Source: Pseudomonas arsenicoxydans (GTDB lineage: Bacteria > Pseudomonadota > Gammaproteobacteria > Pseudomonadales > Pseudomonadaceae). Taken from it: a stretch of 64,000 bases of DNA. The stretch is from the NCBI RefSeq assembly GCF_006438915.1, contig NZ_RCZE01000008.1:1-64000 (forward strand), in the 5' to 3' direction. Below, one piece after another: positions 1 to 8,980 of this stretch; the stretch's first letter is position 1, and every line of letters begins with the position of its first letter. The notes below the pieces were generated by a model. That model did no database searches. It was not told the DNA's origin and saw only the letters and a list, made by a program, of their open reading frames with translations. Both the position numbers and the translations under genes were made by a program.

Positions 1-232
1 GATAGTTTTTGATGTACGGCTGACTCTGCGGAATCATCTTTTCGAAGCTGGCATTGAGCGTCAGTCGAGTGGCGGCGAAATAGCTCAGCAATAGCGTGAC
101 GAGCAGGCAGGTCAGGACCACCAACAGGCGGTTGTTGAAAATCAGGCGTTCAAGGAAGTTGCCGGAGCGTGCATCGAAGCCCTTGAGCTCTCGGATCACC
201 GGCATCGTATCGAGGTTGTAGTTATTACCCAT
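1..232 (-). CDS. RND (MMPL-type) transporter permease, N-terminal part, cut by window edge
   Basis: Only the first 77 or so residues are inside the window; the gene runs off the left end. The start is the ATG read from 232, giving MGNNYNLDTMPVIRELKGFD and then a hydrophobic helix (about residues 36-57, rich in V, L and T) followed by a periplasmic-looking segment. A cytoplasmic N-terminus, first transmembrane helix and long periplasmic loop are how RND/MMPL permeases begin. The gene follows a YCF48-like, a DUF1329 and a DUF1302 gene on the same strand, and those three families commonly travel with an MMPL-type permease. The likely role is movement of a hydrophobic or lipid-like substrate across the envelope; the substrate cannot be read from this fragment. 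Confidence 0.7.
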   Translation of the reverse strand, partial: MGNNYNLDTMPVIRELKGFDARSGNFLERLIFNNRLLVVLTCLLVTLLLSYFAATRLTLNASFEKMIPQSQPYIKNY

Positions 233-268
233 GACGTGGCTCGTCTCTTTTTATTCTGTGAAGTGGGC

Positions 269-1327
269 TTATTGGTACGGCAACTGCCGCAACCCCTGTG
301 CGCCCGCGACGACCACGGAGCCTGACCCGGTGGCTTGCGCTGCCGCAGCTGGGCCCAAGCGTTCTTGTGGCTTTTGCGTAACGGTCATGCCGTCGTCAGA
401 ACTGACCAGCACGTGGCCGGCCTGGCTGACCAGAATGATTCGACCGTCTGCAGTGACCGTGCTCGCGGTGATGCTCGAGGACAATCCGAGTTCCACTTTT
501 TCCCAGTTCGATCCGTGATCGACACTGCGGTAAACATTCCCCCGCAGGCCATAAACGAGCACGGCACCCGGCGTGCCGGTGACCCCGAAGTAACTGCCGC
601 TGTAGGGGGTGGGAACGCCGACGAATCGTTGGCTCGTCGGGTCCAGTTTCAGCACCAGGCCTTGCTCACCGACAATAAACAGGTCGTCGCCGATCGCACG
701 CATCCCGTAGAAGTTCAGTGCGCCCGGGTTGTCGGTGCGGTCCATCAAGGGTTGCCAGGTCTGGCCGCCATCGTCGGTGCGGAAAATCAGGTTGAACGCG
801 CCGACGATGTAACCGGTTTTCTCATTGGCGAACCACACGTCCAGGAAGGGTTTATCCGCCCCTTCATCGATCATGCGTTGAGCATCAGCCAATAACGCCT
901 CATCCGTCACCGCTTGCTGGCGATAGTGTTCGAGCATGATATGCCCGACCTGACGGCCATCCAGCTGGCGTTTCCAGGTTTCACCCTTGTCGTCGCTGTG
1001 CAACACAACGCCGTCGTGCCCGACCGCCCAACCCTGCGTCGGGCTCGGAAACTGGACCGCCACCAGATCGGAGCTCACTGGCACTTGTGCCTGCTTCCAG
1101 CGGATGCCGTTGTCATCGGAATAGAAAATATGGCCACGCTGGCCGACGGCAACCAGACGTTTACCCGCACTGGCCAACCCGGTGAACATCCCGTTAACGG
1201 CTTTTTCACTCTGAATCGCCGGACTGGACAGCGGATCGACAAACTCCGCGGCGATCACCGCTCGGGTAAAGGGCACGGCCAATGCCACGCCTAGCGCAGC
1301 CAGCGTTATCCATCTAAATGCATTCAT
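269..1327 (-). CDS. YCF48-like beta-propeller (BNR/Asp-box) exported protein
   Basis: A 352-residue protein if started at the ATG at 1327 (MNAFRWITLAALGVALAVP), which gives a good signal peptide; a longer in-frame start at 1393 would put 22 unlikely residues before it. The mature part carries repeated S/T-D-D-G-x-x-W motifs (YSDDNGIRWK, HSDDKGETWK, RTDDGGQTW, RSVDHGSNWEK), the Asp-box signature of a WD40-like propeller of the YCF48/HCF136 type. In plastids such proteins help assemble photosystem II. In proteobacterial DUF1329/DUF1302/RND clusters the role is not established; a periplasmic assembly or scaffold role for the permease next door is an inference. It lies 36 bp upstream of the permease start and about 80 bp downstream of the DUF1329 gene, so all are probably co-transcribed. 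Confidence 0.85.
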   Translation of the reverse strand: MNAFRWITLAALGVALAVPFTRAVIAAEFVDPLSSPAIQSEKAVNGMFTGLASAGKRLVAVGQRGHIFYSDDNGIRWKQAQVPVSSDLVAVQFPSPTQGWAVGHDGVVLHSDDKGETWKRQLDGRQVGHIMLEHYRQQAVTDEALLADAQRMIDEGADKPFLDVWFANEKTGYIVGAFNLIFRTDDGGQTWQPLMDRTDNPGALNFYGMRAIGDDLFIVGEQGLVLKLDPTSQRFVGVPTPYSGSYFGVTGTPGAVLVYGLRGNVYRSVDHGSNWEKVELGLSSSITASTVTADGRIILVSQAGHVLVSSDDGMTVTQKPQERLGPAAAAQATGSGSVVVAGAQGLRQLPYQ

Positions 1328-1406
1328 TAGGACTACTCGGCAAAAAAAGCCGCCGAACAGTGAAAGGCACACTGTCGGCGACCAAAAAAACACCTGCGTT
1401 TATGGC

Positions 1407-2768
1407 TTAGCGGATACCGGTGCCGGCCAGTGACTCAGGTGCCCACAGCGCCTTCGAAAGCGGGTCGATGTACTTGACGCCGCCATACGGGCCGTAGATG
1501 CCGGTGATGTTGTAGCTGCCCGAGACAAAGTCATAAATCATATGGTTGTCGGAGTTCGGCGCCTGCACGTCATAGCTGTAAGCCAGGTGGGCAAACGAGC
1601 CGCGGTACAACTTGCCGCTGGCGTCGTATTCATCGGAGGCCACGGCGATCCAGCTGTCTTCGTCGAGGTAGAAGGTGCGTTTGCTGTAGATGTGGCGTTT
1701 GCCCGGTTTCAGCGTGGCCTCGACCACCCACACGCGGTGCAACTCCCAGCGCGTCAGGTCCGGATTGACGAAGTGCGGTGTGGTGATGTCCGCCGCTTCC
1801 TTGTGGTAGTTCAGCTTGTAGGTGTTGTAAGGAATGATCATTTCCTTCTTGCCCACCAGCTTGAAGTCGTAACGGTCCATGGCACCGTTGAACACCCACG
1901 CATCGTCATAGGTCGAGGCGCCGGCCGAGCCCGGGTTCGGCGTGTCGTAGGCGATGTCCGGGGCCAGTTTCACACGACGTTGGCCCGGCAGGTATTGCCA
2001 GCCCCGACGCTCCATTTTCAGCGGATTGACCGCGTCCTGCACCAGGATGGCTTCGCCTGCGCGACGGGCCGGGGCCTGGTAATAGAGCTTGGTCTTGAAG
2101 AACAGGTCGGTCTCTTTCGCCGGCTCGGTACGCTTCGGATCGTAGAGCGGATATTCGAGGTAGGCATTGCCCGACGTCGCCAGAATCGCCGTACCGGAAC
2201 CGTCGACGTTCCACGAGTCGTATTTGAAATTGGTGGCGTAACCCTGATAGCGCAACAGGTGGTTCCACATGGCCTCATAGCCATCTTTCGGGATCGGGAA
2301 CGGTACGCCCGGCAGCGCATTTTCCAGCGCGACCCCGCCCTCGAGGGTTTTGGTGCCAACGGCGTTTTTCGCGGTGTTATCCAGCAGGCGCTGCGGTAAT
2401 GCCACGCTGCGATGGGTCGGGAACACGTCGACCCGGAACGTTGGGTAACGCTTGAGCAACTCTTGCGTGGTCGCGGTCAGTTTGTCGGCGAATTGACCCA
2501 CGTTTTTACCATCGACGACTGCACGCGGCTTGTCAGCCTCGTAAGGGTCCGGACGGAACGAGCTGCCGGCCTGGAAACTGGCCGGCGGTGTGGTGATACC
2601 ACCGGTGTAAGCCGGGATGGTGTTGTCGGCGTTGCCGGCTTTTTCAGCGCCGACCGCGGTCAGGCTGGTGCCTAGTTTTGCCGCTTCATCGGGGGAAACG
2701 GCTGCGTGTGCCGCGCCTGCGATGGCCACGGTCAAGGCAGTAAATAAAAGCGTGTTGACGAACTTCAT
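1407..2768 (-). CDS. DUF1329 outer-membrane lipoprotein-like/periplasmic protein
   Basis: 453 residues from the ATG at 2768, preceded by a clear GGAGACACC ribosome-binding site; an in-frame ATG at 2792 would add eight residues before a normal signal peptide (MKFVNTLLFTALTVAIAGAA ending in AHA-A). The mature protein begins SPDEAAKLGTSLTAVGAEKAGN, and contains ..GTKTLEGGVALENALPGVPFP.. and a C-terminal KLYRGSFAHLAYSY stretch that I recognise as DUF1329 (PF07044). DUF1329 proteins are predicted to resemble LolB-like lipid-binding beta half-barrels. Only 32 bp separate it from the DUF1302 gene upstream, so the two are surely one transcript and probably act together in passing a hydrophobic compound through the envelope. 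The exact substrate is unknown. Confidence 0.88.
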   Translation of the reverse strand: MKFVNTLLFTALTVAIAGAAHAAVSPDEAAKLGTSLTAVGAEKAGNADNTIPAYTGGITTPPASFQAGSSFRPDPYEADKPRAVVDGKNVGQFADKLTATTQELLKRYPTFRVDVFPTHRSVALPQRLLDNTAKNAVGTKTLEGGVALENALPGVPFPIPKDGYEAMWNHLLRYQGYATNFKYDSWNVDGSGTAILATSGNAYLEYPLYDPKRTEPAKETDLFFKTKLYYQAPARRAGEAILVQDAVNPLKMERRGWQYLPGQRRVKLAPDIAYDTPNPGSAGASTYDDAWVFNGAMDRYDFKLVGKKEMIIPYNTYKLNYHKEAADITTPHFVNPDLTRWELHRVWVVEATLKPGKRHIYSKRTFYLDEDSWIAVASDEYDASGKLYRGSFAHLAYSYDVQAPNSDNHMIYDFVSGSYNITGIYGPYGGVKYIDPLSKALWAPESLAGTGIR

Positions 2769-2800
2769 GGGGTGTCTCCTGTTGCTGGGCAACGGTTCGA

Positions 2801-4630
2801 TCAGATAGTCGTTTTGAAGGTCAAAGTGACCATGCCGCGATCCTTGAGCTGGGACGGGGTTCCGCCGAAGGCGGTGGTTTGACCGGGTACGCAGTTGTAC
2901 TGGCCATTGGCACCCGGTGCCGCACCGTCTCCCTGACGGCCAGCGTTGCCTGGCGAACTGCAGGTGTCGAATGGACCGAAGTTGTCCACGTATTTCAGGT
3001 CGAAGCGGTACTGGTTGTGCACGTCCATGCCGACACCCACCGAATAACTGCCGGCGTCTTCGTTACCGCCCAACTGGACGGCAGAGTTGCCATTGAGGCC
3101 GACGTTGTAAGTCATCGGCATGAACATATCGATGCCGGGGAATACCTGATACCAGGTCGGGGTAAAGTTGACGCCAACGATGTAGTTGTCCTTGGTGACC
3201 TTGTCGGTGCCGTGGTACCAGTCCTCGCCCTTGAACAGTTGTTTGTTCTCGGTCACGTCCAGCCAACGGCTGTAAGCGAGCTCGACCAGCAGCGAAGAAC
3301 TGTCCCAGACCCGCGTGTCGCCAAAGGTGGTCAGACCGTTGAGCACCGCGTGCACGGTGTTGCCGCGGGCGACGCCGTTTTCGCCATTGAAACTGCCAAT
3401 GAAGCCGGGGACGTTGGCGGCGGCCGCAGTCGGGCTGACACTGCCCGGCACACTGGCCAGGGGCATGTTCTCGCGGTAGTTCAAGTCGAAACCGACACTC
3501 ACCCCGGCGATGCTTTTCGACAGGCTCAGACCATAGATATCGATGTCATCGACGTAGAACTGGTTGTAGCTGCCGACGTTGCCAGAGATCAGTTGCGCAG
3601 GGCCGACAGCCGTGGGCTGCAAGGCCAGGTTTGGCAGGATGTCGGAGGTTTTGCGGTAGTAGACACCCAGCGTGCCTTGCAGCCACTCCGGGCTCCACTT
3701 GGCCATCAGGCCAAAGTCACCATGGTTGTCCGGGGTGAAGGTGTGGCCGTTGTTAAGCCGCAAAAACTGATTGGTACCCAGCGGGCCAGGCGTACCAAAG
3801 CGAGGGTTTTGTGCAGCAATCAACGACAGATTATGCCCACCATTTTGAATGCCATCGTTGAACCCCAGGTAAGTGCCTGACTCCGGCAGGCGCGCCGCGT
3901 CCCAATCCAGGAAATACTGTGCGGCTACAGTCAGTTCCGGGTTAAGCGTGAAACTGGCCGATAACTGATTGCGCGGAATGAATAGCTCTTTGGCTTCTGT
4001 TCCCGGAACCGCTAGCGCCTTGGAAATGTCCAGGCCCGACTGGCCGTAACTGTTGCCATGGGCAAAGGCCAGCAGACTCTCGCCCCAGTAAAGGGTGTGC
4101 TTGCCTGCCTTGCCACTCAGCAACGATTCATCACCAATTTCCGTGCTGCCAAACACAAAGGCATCGAGAATTTCGGAAGACGGCCCGTTGTAGTAACGAT
4201 CGGCGTAACCGCTCACGTGGCGTGAATCCGGTACGCCGCTGTTGAGCTGGTTGGTCGATGCATTGTCACTGCCGACATCGTCGTAGGCATGGTCGTACCA
4301 GGAATTCGCACTGACGCGAAAGCCAGCCTTCTGTTTGTAAACTACGTCCAGTTCGGACAGCACATCCATGCGCTGAGAAACCGGACTGCCAGAGGAGAAG
4401 TTGCGATCCCCGTCGTTGTTGTTCCACGAATGGGTCAGCTTGCTGTTGGGTGCCTCCACACGCTGGGCGTAGTTGAGCTTCACGGTGTTGTCGAAGCGCA
4501 CCGCCAGGTCTTCGTTCCCGGTGTTGATCTCGACGGCCTGCACGGGCGCGATGCCCAGGCCGGTGAGAATGGCGGAAGTCAGCAACCCCTTGCGGAGGTT
4601 TGCATGGCAGATCTTATTATTTTTGTTCAT
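2801..4630 (-). CDS. DUF1302 family outer-membrane protein
   Basis: 609 residues with a long basic signal sequence (MNKNNKICHANLRKGLLTSA..., cleaved around PVQAVE). The mature part is rich in aromatic and Gly/Asn residues in alternating patterns, with the typical DUF1302 (PF06980) opening ..NTVKLNYAQRVEAPN.. and a beta-barrel-like end ..LKDRGMVTLTFKTTI, closing on an isoleucine after an aromatic-rich strand. It is therefore likely a large outer-membrane barrel or channel. It is the first of the tightly spaced DUF1302-DUF1329-YCF48-RND series, and 68 bp downstream of the thiolase gene. The family is linked to terpene, steroid or long-chain compound use in several proteobacteria, but which compound this set handles is not visible here. 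Confidence 0.87.
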   Translation of the reverse strand: MNKNNKICHANLRKGLLTSAILTGLGIAPVQAVEINTGNEDLAVRFDNTVKLNYAQRVEAPNSKLTHSWNNNDGDRNFSSGSPVSQRMDVLSELDVVYKQKAGFRVSANSWYDHAYDDVGSDNASTNQLNSGVPDSRHVSGYADRYYNGPSSEILDAFVFGSTEIGDESLLSGKAGKHTLYWGESLLAFAHGNSYGQSGLDISKALAVPGTEAKELFIPRNQLSASFTLNPELTVAAQYFLDWDAARLPESGTYLGFNDGIQNGGHNLSLIAAQNPRFGTPGPLGTNQFLRLNNGHTFTPDNHGDFGLMAKWSPEWLQGTLGVYYRKTSDILPNLALQPTAVGPAQLISGNVGSYNQFYVDDIDIYGLSLSKSIAGVSVGFDLNYRENMPLASVPGSVSPTAAAANVPGFIGSFNGENGVARGNTVHAVLNGLTTFGDTRVWDSSSLLVELAYSRWLDVTENKQLFKGEDWYHGTDKVTKDNYIVGVNFTPTWYQVFPGIDMFMPMTYNVGLNGNSAVQLGGNEDAGSYSVGVGMDVHNQYRFDLKYVDNFGPFDTCSSPGNAGRQGDGAAPGANGQYNCVPGQTTAFGGTPSQLKDRGMVTLTFKTTI

Positions 4631-4698
4631 CTAACGTGCCACCTGCTCTTTGGTTTACGAAAAACTTGGGTTGAATTGACCGCTCGCGAAGTACGCGA

Positions 4699-5862
4699 TC
4701 AAGTGCGCTGCAAAAGCGTTACCGACACAGATCGACCCAGCGCGGTACTGTGTTGGAGCGCCGTGCGGGCACCTGTAATCTGCCGGCCCTTGGCCACGCC
4801 ACGCAGTTGCCGGACCAGTTCGACCACTTGCGCCAGACCGGTGGCCCCCGGTGCGTGACCACGTCCCAGTAAGCCGCCCGAGGGGTTCACTGCATTCATC
4901 TGTCCTTTGAGGCGATGACCGAGTTGTACGAAACGGTCTATTTCTTCCTCTCGGCAAAAGCCCAGCGCGGCGCTGTAGACCATGAAGTCACCCACGCTCT
5001 GGTCGTGCAGTTCGACTACATCAATGTCTTCGGGGCCCAGTCCTGCCTGCTGATAAGCGTGTTGCGCCACGCGCCGGGTGGTCGCCCGCCCCAGCACATC
5101 CAGCACACAGCCGGACTCTTGTTCCGACATGCAATCGCTGCCCCTGGTACTTGCCAGAACGCTCACATCAGCCCGAACGCCAAAGCGCAGGGCAAAGGCT
5201 GGAGAGCAGAGCAAGACCGCCGCCGCACCGCAGGCCGGCGGAGACAGATAAGGCGGGAGCCAGCCGTCGCGATCCGGCACACGATTCAATACGGCGTACG
5301 GATTGAGTCCAGCTTGAGTTCGCGCCCGATCCAACACCTGGTCGAAACTGTTTTCGGCAACGCCCAACCGCGTCAGCAACCAACTGGTTTGAGCCGCAAA
5401 CAGTGCGGCTGGATGCGATCGTCGCTCGAGTAAAACGATGGAATCCCTGGCTTGCCCGTCGTCCTTGAACAGATCACGAGCGGGATCCTTCAAGCCAAAA
5501 AATTCACGATTGGAAATCCGTGCGGGCATGCACTCGACACCCACTACCAACACACACTCGGCTTCACCGCAAAGAATGCTGTTGCGGGCCAGCTGAAAGG
5601 CGCTGCTGGCCGATGCACAGCCATCGCTGAGACTGAAAATTGGGATGCCCGAATAGCCGATGCGGGACAGCATCTCTGCTCCGGTACCTACGTCACCCTG
5701 TACGCACGAGGTAAAAACCTGATCGACCAAGTCATAATCGATTCGTGCATCGTCCAGCGTCGAACGCACGGCCTGGCCCGCCAACGCCGCGTGGCTGTCA
5801 CAGCCACCCAGCGGCAAAAATGACGCCATACCCACGCCGGCGATCAGCACTCTTTCATTCAT
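4699..5862 (-). CDS. Thiolase family protein (SCP-x/lipid-transfer type)
   Basis: 387 residues from the ATG at 5862 (MNERVLIAGVGMASF); the longer open frame from 5895 adds nothing conserved. The acyl-accepting cysteine is Cys82 in SDGCASASSAFQ, and the C-terminal NPSGGLLGRGHAPGATG keeps the loop with the active histidine and the glycine-rich motif. The EVHDCF motif usual in SCP-x thiolases is changed to ELHDQSVGD, so one residue near the active site differs from the family norm. Predicted to make or break a C-C bond in an acyl-CoA, most likely shortening a side chain of a large hydrophobic substrate. Its place at the head of the DUF1302/DUF1329/YCF48/RND series ties the lipid-handling envelope proteins to a beta-oxidation step. 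It might also be non-thiolytic because of the altered motif. Confidence 0.82.
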   Translation of the reverse strand: MNERVLIAGVGMASFLPLGGCDSHAALAGQAVRSTLDDARIDYDLVDQVFTSCVQGDVGTGAEMLSRIGYSGIPIFSLSDGCASASSAFQLARNSILCGEAECVLVVGVECMPARISNREFFGLKDPARDLFKDDGQARDSIVLLERRSHPAALFAAQTSWLLTRLGVAENSFDQVLDRARTQAGLNPYAVLNRVPDRDGWLPPYLSPPACGAAAVLLCSPAFALRFGVRADVSVLASTRGSDCMSEQESGCVLDVLGRATTRRVAQHAYQQAGLGPEDIDVVELHDQSVGDFMVYSAALGFCREEEIDRFVQLGHRLKGQMNAVNPSGGLLGRGHAPGATGLAQVVELVRQLRGVAKGRQITGARTALQHSTALGRSVSVTLLQRT

Positions 5863-5930
5863 ATGCCCTGCTCCCCGCCAGCTGATACGCACCACACTCT
5901 TGTTCCGTCCAGCCTATTGCGCAGCCGAAC

Positions 5931-5959
5931 AGCCACCCCCCCAGCGTCGGGGGGGGGCT
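5931..5959. other. C7/G9 hairpin upstream of the thiolase gene
   Basis: A run of seven C residues after AGCCA and a run of nine G residues before CTT face each other across AGCGTC, so a very stable hairpin can form. No T tract follows on either strand, so it is not a classical terminator. It marks the border between the thiolase cluster and the arylsulfatase remnant. Confidence 0.5.
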
Positions 5960-6004
5960 TCAAATTGATGGAGGAAGTCGAAGGACGATGCGAATGGATC
6001 TGCT

Positions 6005-6428
6005 GGGGTCTACAAACTGGAACGCCAGGGGGCAGCTCGCCGCTTGGAGATATTCCGTAATGATTTCTACTATTTCAATGACGACGGCATGCATGGCGTC
6101 CATGCGCTTCGGCAACTGGAAAGCGGCCTATTGCGAACAGCGCGAGCCCGGTGGATTCAAAGTTTGGAGCGAACCCTTCGTGTGCTTGAGGGTGCCGAAA
6201 AGTTTCAACCTGCGCATGGATTCGTGTGAACGTGCCGTCGTGGTATCCGATCAGTACTATGACTGGAGTACCAAGAACGTATACCTGACTGAAATTGCAG
6301 TGATGAAGTCGGCTAATTTCCTACAAACCTTCATCGACTATCCACCTAGCCAAAAACCGGCCAGCTTCAGCATCGATCAGATCCGAGCTGAGGTAGATGC
6401 AAAAATCGAGGAAAAAACCAAAGGGTGA
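6005..6428 (+). pseudogene. Arylsulfatase remnant (C-terminal part, frameshifted)
   Basis: Two frames together spell the end of a sulfatase. One frame gives EIFRNDFYYFNDDG around 6044-6087. The other gives RFGNWKAAYCEQREPGGFKV from about 6102, then WSEPFVCLRVPKSFNLRMDS, then YYDW and PPSQKPASFSIDQI. In intact arylsulfatases of this group these are continuous (FNDDG...LRxxNWK...EQR.PGG..VW.EPF..LR.PK.FNLR.DP.ERA). The frame changes between about 6090 and 6105, and the N-terminal two thirds, with the formylglycine motif, are absent. It is therefore a dead fragment. The next gene is an outer-membrane transporter of a type often found near sulfatases, so the pair may once have served sulfate-ester use. 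Confidence 0.75.
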
Positions 6429-6868
6429 CCTCGTTGATAAACCAGCGTACCGCCCACGTATGAGTGGACAGTATTTTTGGGCGGTGTACATAGCCACCCA
6501 CTATCTAGATAAATCTTTCCGAAGCCGCGCCTGGATCGATAGCAGTCTTTCGGAACAGGTAGATATCGACTCAACGCAGACGGTGACAGTCAGCATCGGC
6601 CAAAAATTGCCGGTCGATTCGTCTGAGGAAACCCAGACGATCTGTCTCTAGCAGCGCCTTGTTATAAGACGTCGAGTTGCTCACGAAATCAGGAGGCAAA
6701 CCTCATCCGACATACAGTATGCCCAGGCACTGATCGGCCAAGAGCAGCCGATAAAACTGTCAGTGCGGCCACGCAGTGCTGGTGGCAGTTATAAGTGCCA
6801 AATGAATGCAGTTGCGCTACAACAGTACATAGAACTCTGGGGTCCTCACAGGAAGCGAGCGAATGTGA
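6429..6868. other. Non-coding stretch before the outer-membrane transporter
   Basis: About 440 bases with no convincing gene; the short open frames here have no recognisable sequence. It holds GATCGGCCAAGAGCAGCCG (6732-6750), which recurs with two base changes at 11024-11042. A purine-rich AGGAAGC near 6850 could serve as a distant ribosome-binding site for the ATG at 6869. Confidence 0.5.
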
Positions 6869-7795
6869 ATGAAATACAAACTCTGCGTCGTCAGGTTGGT
6901 TCGGTTCGCATCCGCTTCGCTCATCGTAGTAGCCCCCGGTGCAGTCGCAGAGGATCTCGAACCCAGGTCCTACGCCAATACGCCGGTCGGTATCAATTTC
7001 CTGCTCTTGGGCTACAGCGATCTCCATGGCAACGTGACAGCCAACCCCTCAATCCCACTTCAGGATGCCAAGCTCAACATCAAGACTGTCGTGTTTGCCT
7101 TTGCCAGATCCCTGGATGTCTGGGGCCACTCCGGGAAGTTCGATATTGTCGTGCCTGAAGCAAAATTGTCGGGCTCAGCTCTACTCGCCGGTGAGCCCAA
7201 GGAACGTAATGTGACTGGGTTGATCGATCCAAGATTCCGGTTCTCGGTCAACTTGTATGGCGCCCCGGCGCTGTCCCTGGCTGAATTCCCCGGCTATCAA
7301 CAGGATGTGATTATTGGCGCCAGCCTGGCGGTCACGGCGCCACTCGGCCAGTACGACGCGAGTAGGCTGATAAATCTCGGCAACAACCGCTGGTCATTCA
7401 AGCCCGAACTGGGCATTTCCAAGCGCCTGGGGTCAGTGACCCTGGAATTATCCGGCGCGGGAACCTTTTACACCGACAATAACGAGCTCCTCGGCGACCA
7501 CACACTTTCCCAGAACCCGATTTACCAGGTACAGGGGCATCTTATCTATGCCTTCAGCAACGGTGTTTGGGCTTCGCTGGACACGACCTACTACGCGGGC
7601 GGCAGTACCTCGGTCGATGGGGTCGGTAACCACGATTTTCAGGAAAACACACGCTACGGATGCACCCTCACGCTACCGTTGAACCGCAACCATTCGCTAA
7701 AGCTGAATGCGAGTAATGGCGGGCATACCCGCACGGGCAGCGAATACGATGTCATTGGCATGGTCTGGCAGTATCGCTTCGGCGCAGGGCTTTGA
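6869..7795 (+). CDS. Outer-membrane transporter, phenol/meta-pathway (Phenol_MetA_deg) family
   Basis: 308 residues. The start MKYKLCVVRLVRFASASLIV gives a signal peptide cut near GAVAE. The mature part begins LEPRSYANTPVGINFLLLGY, the conserved opening of the Phenol_MetA_deg/SphA-like barrels, and ends with alternating hydrophobic strands and GMVWQYRFGAGL. Members are thought to be outer-membrane pores for hydrophobic or aromatic compounds; the substrate here is unknown. The reading frame is complete, unlike its neighbours: the arylsulfatase upstream is a frameshifted fragment, so this gene may have lost its metabolic partner. It converges on the AraC regulator gene, with 65 bp between the stops. 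Confidence 0.78.
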   Translation: MKYKLCVVRLVRFASASLIVVAPGAVAEDLEPRSYANTPVGINFLLLGYSDLHGNVTANPSIPLQDAKLNIKTVVFAFARSLDVWGHSGKFDIVVPEAKLSGSALLAGEPKERNVTGLIDPRFRFSVNLYGAPALSLAEFPGYQQDVIIGASLAVTAPLGQYDASRLINLGNNRWSFKPELGISKRLGSVTLELSGAGTFYTDNNELLGDHTLSQNPIYQVQGHLIYAFSNGVWASLDTTYYAGGSTSVDGVGNHDFQENTRYGCTLTLPLNRNHSLKLNASNGGHTRTGSEYDVIGMVWQYRFGAGL

Positions 7796-7860
7796 AACAC
7801 AGGATTGCCGCTACATCCAGTCACAAGATTGGTTTGCCATACTCTCCGGGAAACATGCAA

Positions 7861-8853
7861 CTAATCCACCTTTGATAACTGAAATCTGGCCCGATACGCC
7901 CCCGGCGTAAATCCAACCCGCTCACGAAACAAGCGGGAAAACGAGCTGATGTCGCTATAACCAACATACTGAGCGATTCGCTCGGTGCTCAGGTCACCGG
8001 CCTCCAGTAACGCTCGTGCCGTATCGATGCGCAAGTTCTGCAAATAGGTCAGCGGCGACAGCTCAAGCACATTGTTGAAGCGGCGTATCAGTGTACGTTC
8101 GCTGACTGCCAATCTCGTCGCCAGGTCTTTCATGCGTATCTGCTCCGCCAAATGATCTTGTAGCCACTTCTGTGCCTGTTGAATCAACGGATCATTGTGG
8201 GTGTTGTCGGCGATAAGCGGTTGCAACGGTGTCTGTGTCGTTTGGGTCAAGTCGATCAGCATGCTGCGTGCGCACTGCATGGCTATCGCCTTTCCTGCAA
8301 ATTGGGTGAGCACGTGGATCGATTGCAACAGAAAGGTGGCATGTGCGCCGCCGCACACCAGTCGCTCAGACTCGGTGACCAAGGGACGCATGTGCAGATC
8401 GACCTTCGGAAATCGCTCGCGGAAATGCCCCTCCAGCCACCAGGTAGTCGTTGCAGTCCGGTTATCGAGCAAACCTGTATCGGCGAGCACAAAGGTGCCC
8501 GTGCAATTCGCGCACAGCCATGCACCCTGCTCCCATTGCTTGATCAGCCAGTCGCGCACGGTTACCTGATTGGCCAGAAATTGCTGGAAATGCTGCCAGC
8601 CTCGGTAATGCAGGCTTGGGATAAAGACCAGATCGTAATTCTGGTTCTGCGGTAGTGGCCGCATGGCCAGTTCAAGTCCGTTGCTCGTACGGACAGGCTG
8701 CCCGCTTTGCGATATGAAATGCCATTCAAACAGCCCGGATGGTGGCATTCCTTGCCTGGCCATATGCGCATTGGCGACCTGCAACATATCTGCAAATCCT
8801 CCAATAACGGAAGCATAGGAATCGTCAAACCCGAGAATCGCGGCGGTAGGCAT
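7861..8853 (-). CDS. GlxA-type AraC family transcriptional regulator (DJ-1/PfpI domain + HTH)
   Basis: 330 residues. The first 190 or so form a DJ-1/PfpI-like (class I glutamine amidotransferase-like) sensing domain, MPTAAILGFDDSYASVIGGF to ..LVCGGAHATFLLQ, with a Cys in the nucleophile-elbow region (CANCTGTFVLADTGLL). The C-terminal 100 residues are a double helix-turn-helix of AraC type: MKDLATRLAVSERTLIRRFN and ERIAQYVGYSDISSFSRLFR, ending in GFTPGAYR. Proteins of this build are DNA-binding activators; known Pseudomonas relatives control amino-acid, carnitine or choline-type catabolism. It is divergent from the acyl-CoA dehydrogenase gene with a 127 bp gap, so that dehydrogenase and the following flavoprotein are the likely targets. 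Confidence 0.88.
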   Translation of the reverse strand: MPTAAILGFDDSYASVIGGFADMLQVANAHMARQGMPPSGLFEWHFISQSGQPVRTSNGLELAMRPLPQNQNYDLVFIPSLHYRGWQHFQQFLANQVTVRDWLIKQWEQGAWLCANCTGTFVLADTGLLDNRTATTTWWLEGHFRERFPKVDLHMRPLVTESERLVCGGAHATFLLQSIHVLTQFAGKAIAMQCARSMLIDLTQTTQTPLQPLIADNTHNDPLIQQAQKWLQDHLAEQIRMKDLATRLAVSERTLIRRFNNVLELSPLTYLQNLRIDTARALLEAGDLSTERIAQYVGYSDISSFSRLFRERVGFTPGAYRARFQLSKVD

Positions 8854-8980
8854 GGCAGCACCTTTTAAGTGGGTATGGCGATATTCGCATATTTACAGTC
8901 GTTTTTGCCTATTACGCCCTTTCCTGCGTCTCACTACAGTGCTCGCCACGCTGCTTTCCAGGCTAATGACGAGATTACTC

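Noticed and set aside
5931..5959. C7/G9 hairpin as terminator
   Set aside because: No T tract follows on either strand and no gene ends near it in the right orientation.
6397..6651. 84-codon plus-strand frame after the sulfatase remnant
   Set aside because: It overlaps the end of the remnant in another frame, has no ribosome-binding site and no recognisable sequence.
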